Source: an uncultured Muribaculaceae bacterium
GTDB taxonomy: Bacteria; Bacteroidota; Bacteroidia; Bacteroidales; Muribaculaceae
Reading direction: 5' to 3'
Assembly: GCA_910578805.1 (NCBI GenBank)
Contig: CAJTRS010000022.1
Location: 1-35,507, forward strand
DNA: 35,507 bases
In this document: positions 16,406 to 23,115 of the stretch, in pieces
How the letters are laid out: each line of letters opens with the position of its first letter
Numbering within the stretch: the stretch's first letter is position 1
Notes under the pieces: generated by a model
The model's database searches: none
The model's input: only the letters and a program-made list of their open reading frames with translations
What the model was told of the DNA's origin: nothing
Made by a program: the position numbers and the translations under genes

Positions 16406-16444
16406 GCAGTGAAACTGATTTCACCACAAAAATACAAAATCCGG

Positions 16445-17479
16445 TCAGAACATAGGGGCGAAAGGAGCAGATATCTCCATAAATTTGTTTATTTCGCCAA
16501 CTTTATCGTTATACTTCGCCGTGTCGAGTTTTCTTACAGGCGCTCCCTTGCGGAAGTCACACTTTTTAAGATCAATGTAATAAGTACCGTAATTGGTGAT
16601 TATATCGAAATAATACCTGAGATCACGGATATTGGCAAATGACCGCCACTGAGTCGAAGAAACATTAGGCTCATCTTCCACTATATATTCGTATGGCACC
16701 GATACATTGTTGAGAATGCTACGGGTTATGACGAATCCCAGATCGGCATCGGCTGTTTTCTTCACATGAGTGTCAAAGAAATATCCTCTCGCAAACCTGT
16801 CGGAACTGCGTACAGTGCCGGGGAGCATGTTACGTCCGCCCACAGCTTTCCAATAATCATTTATCGCAGTCATGGCCGGATACTGCGGATCATTGGTCAT
16901 TACAAGCATATCCTGCCCTTCATATATGTTAAGATTGCCGGCATCGAACTCAAACACCGCACACTTCCCCGACGCATCAGTCACTCCCCAGTGCAGAGCC
17001 GACACGGTACCGCCGTCAAACGTGGCCCCGGAGATGGTGAAGTCATGCTCGCGGAGCACAGCCACCACTTCATCGGTAGTGGCATTCATGTCAAGCAGCC
17101 ATGCCACAAACACAGCCAGTGACATAGGAGGACGTCCCTGAGTGCTTTCATTGACATAAACCGATCCTTTACAGAACAGCCCGTTGATCACCAAGCCTTT
17201 TTCATTCATACCTTCGGTGACACCTCCGTCATATCCCACGGCATAGACCGCACCGTATTTCGATGTCCATTCCACAGCTCCGGGAGTGACATTACCCATC
17301 TTATGTATGCCGCGCGGGTACACGTAAAGATTGGTTGGTATAGGCGTTTTCCAATCAAGAGACCGGCCCACAATGCGCAGATCGCCGTCTCCCACATAAA
17401 GTATCCTCGAACAGGCATACGACGATATTCCTCCGAGCGACATAACGGCCGCCAATACTGTAATAAAAAAGTATTTCAT
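16445..17479 (-). CDS. Choloylglycine hydrolase family protein (bile salt hydrolase / penicillin V acylase type)
   Basis: A 344-residue Ntn-hydrolase. The signal peptide (1-22, ending ISSYA) is followed directly by Cys23, so cleavage would expose the catalytic N-terminal cysteine. The active-site set is visible: Cys23, Arg39 and Asp42 in GRSLDW, Asn in MTNDPQYP and Arg in VRSSDRFARGYF. Motifs VEWTSKYGAVYAVGYDGGVTEGMNEKGLV fit the Gram-negative BSH/PVA branch. These enzymes cleave linear amide bonds, deconjugating bile salts or opening penicillin V and N-acyl signals; sequence alone does not separate the substrates. The start at 17479 gives a proper signal peptide; 38 further open codons upstream do not. 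It is divergent from mlaE and precedes the DUF4421 gene. Confidence 0.9.
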   Translation of the reverse strand: MKYFFITVLAAVMSLGGISSYACSRILYVGDGDLRIVGRSLDWKTPIPTNLYVYPRGIHKMGNVTPGAVEWTSKYGAVYAVGYDGGVTEGMNEKGLVINGLFCKGSVYVNESTQGRPPMSLAVFVAWLLDMNATTDEVVAVLREHDFTISGATFDGGTVSALHWGVTDASGKCAVFEFDAGNLNIYEGQDMLVMTNDPQYPAMTAINDYWKAVGGRNMLPGTVRSSDRFARGYFFDTHVKKTADADLGFVITRSILNNVSVPYEYIVEDEPNVSSTQWRSFANIRDLRYYFDIITNYGTYYIDLKKCDFRKGAPVRKLDTAKYNDKVGEINKFMEISAPFAPMF

Positions 17480-17605
17480 AATGTAAAACTTGCTATGGTT
17501 TGACATTAAAAACGCGCCTCTCAGCCAAAGTGTTCTGTCGCACACAGCCTTATAGCTCAAAGATTGATATAAATATCTCCAAAAGTCAACCAAATGGGAA
17601 TACCG

Positions 17606-17639
17606 TCGGGACGTATCCCGATATTTTTTCGTAAATTTG
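17606..17639 (+). promoter_or_regulatory. mlaE promoter with overlapping inverted repeat
   Basis: TAAATTTG at 17632-17639 matches the -7 consensus and lies 37 bases upstream of the mlaE ATG. Just upstream, TCGGGA (17606-17611) and TCCCGA (17616-17621) form a perfect 6-bp inverted repeat with a CGTA centre, where a -33 element should be, followed by a T-rich run. Confidence 0.55.
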
Positions 17640-17676
17640 CAGCCGGTCTGACGTCAGGCCTCCATTATATACGACA

Positions 17677-18426
17677 ATGTTACTCAGCAACTCCATATCA
17701 AATTTCGGCAAATACTGCCTGTTCATGCGGAGAGTCTTCGGACGTCCGAATAAATGGAATGTATTTTACAGCCGCACCATATTCGAAATCAACAAACTCG
17801 GTGTGGATTCCATACAGCTTGTGATAATAATATCGCTTTTCATCGGCTCGGTGATAGCCATACAGATGCAGTACAACATAGCATCTCCTCTCATTCCGAG
17901 CTACACTGTAGGTCTCGCCACCCGTGACATAGTGCTGCTCGAATTCTCCAACTCCATTCTCTGCCTGATACTTGCCGGCAAAGTGGGCTCCAACATAGCC
18001 TCGGAGATCGGCACCATGAGGGTGACCGAACAGATTGACGCCCTTGACATAATGGGAGTCAACTCAGCCAACTTCCTTGTACTTCCAAAAGTGATAGGCT
18101 TCGTGCTGTTCATGCCTGTATTGGTAGCTTTCTGCATAGCCACCTCACTGCTCGGAGGCTACCTGGTGGCTGTGTTCACCGACATCATAACCGTGTCACG
18201 GTATGTCTATGGACTTCAGGCTTTCTTTCAGGAATGGTATGTGTGGTACGGACTTATCAAATCGCTCTTTTTCGCTTTCGTCATAAGCACAGTGGCTTCA
18301 TATTTCGGATATTACGTAAAGGGCGGAGCTCTTGAGGTAGGAAAGGCAAGCACAAATGCCGTGGTGTCGAGCAGCATACTGATACTGCTCCTTGATGTGG
18401 TACTGACTAAACTCCTGCTACAATGA
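17677..18426 (+). CDS. mlaE: MlaE family ABC transporter permease
   Basis: A 249-residue inner-membrane protein of the MlaE permease family, which moves phospholipids between membranes. About five hydrophobic segments are visible (around 45-70, 85-105, 145-170, 190-215, 225-248). The conserved cytoplasmic coupling motif is present as EIGTMRVTEQIDALDIMGVN, together with NFLVLPKVIGFVLFMPVL. Length is usual. The stop overlaps the mlaF start by four bases (ATGA at 18423), so the two are translationally coupled. No MlaD-type MCE gene follows, although Bacteroidetes often encode it elsewhere. Confidence 0.94.
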   Translation: MLLSNSISNFGKYCLFMRRVFGRPNKWNVFYSRTIFEINKLGVDSIQLVIIISLFIGSVIAIQMQYNIASPLIPSYTVGLATRDIVLLEFSNSILCLILAGKVGSNIASEIGTMRVTEQIDALDIMGVNSANFLVLPKVIGFVLFMPVLVAFCIATSLLGGYLVAVFTDIITVSRYVYGLQAFFQEWYVWYGLIKSLFFAFVISTVASYFGYYVKGGALEVGKASTNAVVSSSILILLLDVVLTKLLLQ

Positions 18427-19184
18427 TCGAAGTAAAAAATCTGACCAAATCATTTGACGGCAAGACCATACTCCATGATGTCAATGCCACATTCTACACC
18501 GGCAAGACCAACCTTATCATCGGACAGAGCGGATCAGGAAAAACAGTGCTGATGAAGTCCATAGTAGGACTGGTAACTCCTGAAAAAGGAGAAATACTCT
18601 ACGACGGGCGCGACCTGCTTAAAATGGACTCCGAACAGATAAAACTACTTCGACAGGAGATCGGCATGCTTTTCCAGGGTTCGGCACTTTTCGATTCGGA
18701 GACTGTGCTCGGCAATGTCATGTTTCCATTGGTAATGTTCTCCGACATGACCCGTGACGAAATGATGCAGCGAGCCCGATTCTGCATAGAACGCGTAAAC
18801 CTCAAAGGCGCCGAGGACAAATATCCCTCCGAAATATCGGGTGGCATGCAGAAACGTGTGGCCATAGCCCGCGCCATAGCCCTCAACCCCAAATATCTTT
18901 TCTGCGATGAGCCAAACTCCGGACTCGATCCCCGCACCTCCATTCTCATCGATGAACTGCTGAAGGATATAACCCACGAGTACAACATCACCACCATAAT
19001 CAACACCCACGACATGAACTCCGTGCTCGGAATTGGAGAAAACATAGTGTTCATCAATCACGGCCGAAACGAGTGGACAGGCAACAAAGAGGATATATAC
19101 CGCTCGCCGAGCAAGGCGCTCAACGATTTCGTGTTTGCCAACGAGCTGTTCAAAAAAGTGCGCGATGCCGTGCTCCGCACGTAA
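18423..19184 (+). CDS. mlaF: MlaF family ABC transporter ATPase
   Basis: A 253-residue cytoplasmic ATPase that drives the MlaE permease. Walker A GQSGSGKT lies at 34-41, the Q-loop at MLFQGSALFDS, the signature SGGMQ at 139-143, Walker B YLFCDEP with Glu163, and the switch histidine in INTHDMNS. FQGSALFDS and the C-terminal IYRSPSKALNDFVFANELF are typical of MlaF. The start codon overlaps the mlaE stop. A MATE transporter starts 71 bases downstream and is probably a separate function. Confidence 0.94.
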   Translation: MIEVKNLTKSFDGKTILHDVNATFYTGKTNLIIGQSGSGKTVLMKSIVGLVTPEKGEILYDGRDLLKMDSEQIKLLRQEIGMLFQGSALFDSETVLGNVMFPLVMFSDMTRDEMMQRARFCIERVNLKGAEDKYPSEISGGMQKRVAIARAIALNPKYLFCDEPNSGLDPRTSILIDELLKDITHEYNITTIINTHDMNSVLGIGENIVFINHGRNEWTGNKEDIYRSPSKALNDFVFANELFKKVRDAVLRT

Positions 19185-19255
19185 TTACACACCCCATCGG
19201 CACAAAACACACTTATACTTATATATTTTCTCTCATACCCCTGCTATATAGAAGT

Positions 19256-20623
19256 ATGAACAAACGTAACCTTGACCGGGACAATATCGATTTCGGCAAC
19301 GGTAAGATAGGGTCTTTGTTCAGGGCGCTGTTTTTTCCGACCCTCATAGGAATGATATTCAACTCCATTCTTACCGTGATCGATGGGATATTTGTCGGAC
19401 GCGGAGTCGGAGCTGACGGTATTGCCGCTGTAAACATAGTGGCACCGCTATTCATGGTCTGTACCGGAATAGGACTAATGTTCGGCATAGGGTCATCTGT
19501 AATAGCAAGTATCAGACTTTCTGCAAACGACATCAAAGCTGCCCGTATAATTATGTCACAGGCATTTATCGTGGGCATGATCATTATCGGCACACTATGT
19601 GTCTTGTGCTGTATGTTTTCGGAACTGACACTCGATATGCTCGGTTGCAGTCCACGTCTGGCAGATAAAGCCATTTCATATATGCTATGGCTGCTTCCGG
19701 GCCTGCCGTTTCTATTCATTGAGTGCATAGGCATGATGCTTATACGCCTCGACGGATCACCACGATACGCCATGTGGATACAGGTTGTTGCCGCGACTAT
19801 CAACATTATTCTTGACTGGTACATGGTATTCCCCCTCAAATGGGGCGTTACTGGAGCGGCGATAGCCACATCTATTGCCTGCATAATAGGAGGTACGATG
19901 GTGATAGGATATTTCCTTTGGCACTCCGACAAGTTAAGATTCTACCGGCTTAAAATATCTGTCACTTCCCTGCTTCTGACCTTGCGCAACACCGGATATA
20001 TGATCAAAATCGGATTTGCCACATTCCTTACCGAACTTGCCATGAGCATAATGATGCTTACAGGCAACTACATGTTTCTGACACTGCTTGAAGAAGAGGG
20101 TGTGGCCGCATTTGCTGTTGCATGCTACCTGTTTCCCATCGTATTCTCCATAAGCAATGCCGTAGCGCAATCAGCACAGCCTATCATTAGTTTCAATTAC
20201 GGAGCAGCAAGTTACAACCGTGTGGGCCGGGCGCTGAAAGTATCGCTGTCCACCGCCATCATATGCGGAATCCTAATCAGCATACTTTTATGGCTTGGCG
20301 CTCCATATATTACAGGAATGTTCCTCAGCCCAGATGAAACGGCCTATAATATAGCATCAGACGGTTTGCCGCTATTTTCCACATGCGCCATATTCTTTGC
20401 TGTCAACATAGCATTCATAGGCTATTACCAGAGCATCGAGAAAGCCGCTATCTCTACGATCTATACCTTACTGCGTGGTATAGTGATCCTTGTCCCCTGC
20501 TTCATATTGCTGCCACTCATCACAGGCACTTACGGGCTGTGGCTTGCAATACCGGTTGCGGAGTTTCTGACATGTGCCCTCATAGTAACCATCTATCTGA
20601 GACATCGGACCAGATATCAATAA
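19256..20623 (+). CDS. MATE family efflux transporter
   Basis: A 455-residue polytopic membrane protein with about twelve hydrophobic segments in two similar halves. The opening GSLFRALFFPTLIGMIFNSILTVIDGIFVGRGVGADGIAAVNIVAPLF is the MatE signature, and the second half shows SFNYGAASYNRVGRALK, the typical repeat of the first-half loop. MATE proteins export cationic drugs or metabolites by H+ or Na+ antiport; the substrate is unknown. The ATG at 19256 is chosen since the frame before it runs inside mlaF and is not conserved. No adjacent regulator is seen. A long palindrome follows it (20639-20683). Confidence 0.92.
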   Translation: MNKRNLDRDNIDFGNGKIGSLFRALFFPTLIGMIFNSILTVIDGIFVGRGVGADGIAAVNIVAPLFMVCTGIGLMFGIGSSVIASIRLSANDIKAARIIMSQAFIVGMIIIGTLCVLCCMFSELTLDMLGCSPRLADKAISYMLWLLPGLPFLFIECIGMMLIRLDGSPRYAMWIQVVAATINIILDWYMVFPLKWGVTGAAIATSIACIIGGTMVIGYFLWHSDKLRFYRLKISVTSLLLTLRNTGYMIKIGFATFLTELAMSIMMLTGNYMFLTLLEEEGVAAFAVACYLFPIVFSISNAVAQSAQPIISFNYGAASYNRVGRALKVSLSTAIICGILISILLWLGAPYITGMFLSPDETAYNIASDGLPLFSTCAIFFAVNIAFIGYYQSIEKAAISTIYTLLRGIVILVPCFILLPLITGTYGLWLAIPVAEFLTCALIVTIYLRHRTRYQ

Positions 20624-20638
20624 CAACACCATAGGCTT

Positions 20639-20683
20639 TGACATAACATAGGCTGCGCATAGTGCGCAGCCTATGTTATGTCA
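20639..20683. repeat. Perfect 21-bp inverted repeat between convergent genes
   Basis: Two perfectly complementary 21-base arms (20639-20659 and 20663-20683) flank a 3-base loop. The core is GC-rich (GGCTGCGCA) and the outer part AT-rich (TGACATAACATA). It lies between the MATE gene and the EF-G2-like gene. Neither strand has a good U-run right after it, so it is either a strong bidirectional terminator or another structural element. ATAGGCT is repeated just outside at 20631-20637. Confidence 0.85.
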
Positions 20684-20688
20684 TTCAT

Positions 20689-20707
20689 AAAAGGCACCTA
20701 AAGTGCC
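20689..20707 (-). terminator. Small hairpin terminator after the EF-G2-like gene
   Basis: On the minus strand GGCAC (20707-20703) and GTGCC (20697-20693) form a 5-bp stem with a TTTAG loop, followed by TTTT (20692-20689). It lies 12 bases after the stop codon and would precede the large palindrome in the transcript. The stem is short. Confidence 0.4.
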
Positions 20708-20718
20708 GTAGGTCACAA

Positions 20719-22875
20719 TTATTCTTCGGTGTTTTTCTCTTCGTAGTCCTTGAGGAGTTTTTCCTGAACATCGCCGGGAACAAGTTCGTAGGAAGCAAAC
20801 TTCATGGTAAACGATGAGCGGCCGCCGGTGATCGAACTTAGCGCTGTGGAATAACTGGCCATCTCTTTCAGAGGCACCTTGGCCGATATCTTTTCAAAAC
20901 CGTTCTCGCTCGCCATACCCATGATTATGGCGCGGCGTCCCTGAAGGTCACTCATCACATCGCCCATCACATCGCCCGGAACCATGACTTCAACATCATA
21001 CACAGGTTCGAGCACCTTGGGGTTGGCATTGCGGAATGCCTCGCTGAAAGCATTGCGTCCTGCCAGACGGAAAGATATCTCATTGGAATCCACCGGGTGC
21101 ATCTTACCGTCATAGATACATACACGCACATCACGTGCATACGATCCGGTAAGAGGACCTTGCTCCATACGGTCCATCAATCCTTTGACTATAGCCGGAA
21201 TGAATCGGGTATCGATGGCACCGCCTACTATGCAGTTGCACACTACAAGTTTGCCGCCCCATTGCAAAGGTATCTCCTGCGTGTCACGCACATTCATCTT
21301 AAACTCCTGATTGCCGAAACGGTATGTGTCAGGCGCAGGCATTCCCTCGGTATAAGGCTCTATGATAATATGTACCTCACCAAACTGTCCGGCACCGCCC
21401 GACTGCTTTTTGTGACGGTAGTCGGCGCGCGAAGCCTTGGTTATGGTCTCGCGATAAGGAATCTTGGGCTCTTCGAATATTATGGGAAGCTTATCATTGT
21501 TTTCCACACGCCATTTAAGTGTACGCAGATGGAATTCACCCTGTCCTGAAAGTATGGTCTGCTTAAGTTCTTTTGACTGCACCACTTCCCATGTGGGATC
21601 CTCCTCGTGCATGCGGGTAAGGATCACCGAAAGTTTTTCGGCATCACTTTCCGTCACCGGACGAATGGCTCTCTGATACTTGGGAGCGGGATATTTTATG
21701 AAATCAAACGCATAGTCGCAGCCTTTTTCATTGAGAGTGTTGCCTGTACGCACATCTTTCAGTTTAACAGTGGCACCTATGTCGCCTGCACACAACTTGT
21801 CAACCTGGGTCTTTATCTGACCGCACACACAATAAATCTGTGCTATGCGTTCCTTGCTGTCTCGGCTCACGTTGTCAAGGTCCACACCGGGAGTGAGTGT
21901 GCCTGACATCACTTTGAAATAGCTGACTTCGCCTATGTGCGGCTCCACGGTGGTCTTGAACATAAACAGGCTTAGAGGACCGTTGCTGTCGGGCTTTACC
22001 TCATCGCCGGCAGTGTTGACCGGCGCGGGCATATCCTCTACAAACGGCACTACATTACCAAGGAATTCCATCATGCGGCGAACGCCCATGTCCTTTTCAG
22101 CACATACACAGAACACAGGATATATCGAACGGTCAACCAAACCCTTGCGGATACCTTCGCGCATCTCGTCCTCGGTCAGGTGTCCCTGGTCGAAAAACTT
22201 CTCCATCAGTGTCTCGTCATTTTCGGCAGCTGCCTCCACAAGTTTCTGGTGAAGGTCGAGAGCCCGCTCCATCTCCTCTTCGGGTATATCTTCGATTGTC
22301 GGCACACCGCCTTCGGGTCCCCACGAGTATTTCTTCATCAGCAGCACATCGATCATGGCATTGAACGACGGTCCGGTAGAGAGCGGATACTGCACAAGCA
22401 CAATCTTGTTGCCGAATATATCCTTCATCTGCTCCACCACATTCTCGAAATCGGCTTTTTCGCCATCAAGCTGATTGAGAGCGAAGAGCACCGGCTTATG
22501 AAGCGACTGAGTGGTGCGGAATATATTCTGCGTGCCGACCTCCACTCCATACTGGGAATTGATCACAATCACACCTGTATCGGTCACATTAAGAGCGGTT
22601 ATGGCATTGCCCACGAAATCATCGGCTCCGGGACAGTCAATCACATTGAGCTTCTTGTTTAAGAACTCGGCATAAAAAATTGTGGAAAACACAGAGTAAC
22701 CATACTCTTTTTCCACCGGAAAATAATCGCTCACGGTATTCTTTCCGAGAACAGTGCCGCGACGTTTTATAACTCCACACTCGTAAAGCATCGCTTCGGC
22801 GAGTGTGGTTTTACCGGAGCCTTTGCTACCAAGCAAGGCTATGTTCTTGATTTCATTGGTTTGATAAACTTTCAT
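20719..22875 (-). CDS. EF-G2-like elongation factor G paralogue with altered GTPase centre
   Basis: A 718-residue EF-G relative with all five domains in order. The G domain is unusual. The P-loop reads GSKGSGKTT (16-24) in place of GHIDAGKTT. The switch I segment EQERGITIT of EF-G reads EKEYGYSVF here, losing the Mg-binding Thr. The switch II motif DTPGHVDF reads DCPGADDF (80-87), with Ala84 where the catalytic His should be. G4 is NQLD instead of NKMD. Domains II-V look intact, including SGQGEFHLRTLKWR, KQSGGAGQFGEVHI and GGRSSFTMKF. Bacteroides thetaiotaomicron has a paralogue of this type, EF-G2, reported to support translation without GTPase activity and to be needed for gut colonisation. 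The leader has a hairpin at 22918-22941. The main FusA must be elsewhere. Confidence 0.9.
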   Translation of the reverse strand: MKVYQTNEIKNIALLGSKGSGKTTLAEAMLYECGVIKRRGTVLGKNTVSDYFPVEKEYGYSVFSTIFYAEFLNKKLNVIDCPGADDFVGNAITALNVTDTGVIVINSQYGVEVGTQNIFRTTQSLHKPVLFALNQLDGEKADFENVVEQMKDIFGNKIVLVQYPLSTGPSFNAMIDVLLMKKYSWGPEGGVPTIEDIPEEEMERALDLHQKLVEAAAENDETLMEKFFDQGHLTEDEMREGIRKGLVDRSIYPVFCVCAEKDMGVRRMMEFLGNVVPFVEDMPAPVNTAGDEVKPDSNGPLSLFMFKTTVEPHIGEVSYFKVMSGTLTPGVDLDNVSRDSKERIAQIYCVCGQIKTQVDKLCAGDIGATVKLKDVRTGNTLNEKGCDYAFDFIKYPAPKYQRAIRPVTESDAEKLSVILTRMHEEDPTWEVVQSKELKQTILSGQGEFHLRTLKWRVENNDKLPIIFEEPKIPYRETITKASRADYRHKKQSGGAGQFGEVHIIIEPYTEGMPAPDTYRFGNQEFKMNVRDTQEIPLQWGGKLVVCNCIVGGAIDTRFIPAIVKGLMDRMEQGPLTGSYARDVRVCIYDGKMHPVDSNEISFRLAGRNAFSEAFRNANPKVLEPVYDVEVMVPGDVMGDVMSDLQGRRAIIMGMASENGFEKISAKVPLKEMASYSTALSSITGGRSSFTMKFASYELVPGDVQEKLLKDYEEKNTEE

Positions 22876-22917
22876 GTTATCAGATAGTTTAAGAATGAAT
22901 ATTAGATTTCATCGTGA

Positions 22918-22955
22918 AAAAAGTGGTTGTGACCGCTTTTTCCGAGCGCAAAGTA
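22918..22955 (-). promoter_or_regulatory. Possible EF-G2 promoter with a 5'-terminal hairpin
   Basis: On the minus strand TACTTTG (22955-22949) resembles the -7 box with one base missing. Directly downstream a 10-bp hairpin (22941-22932 with 22927-22918, one G-U pair, CACA loop) ends in a U-run. If transcription starts near 22942 the hairpin would be the very 5' end of the mRNA. The promoter match is weak. Confidence 0.35.
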
Positions 22956-23051
22956 GAAATTATTTTTCATTTTAGGGCAATCACAAAATATGTTGTGTAA
23001 CATACTTTTCATTTTCATCGCTGCCAATCCGGTTATATCGGCAAAAATGGC

Positions 23052-23059
23052 TAACTTTG
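23052..23059 (+). promoter_or_regulatory. -7 promoter box of lon
   Basis: TAACTTTG matches TAnnTTTG and lies 56 bases upstream of the lon ATG. No -33 match is evident. A 6-bp palindrome (TATGTT/AACATA, 22989-23004) lies about 50 bases further upstream. Confidence 0.55.
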
Positions 23060-23115
23060 GCACAATTTTTGCAGATAATTGTTTTATTAAGAGTAAAAAA
23101 AGATTGTAACCAGAA

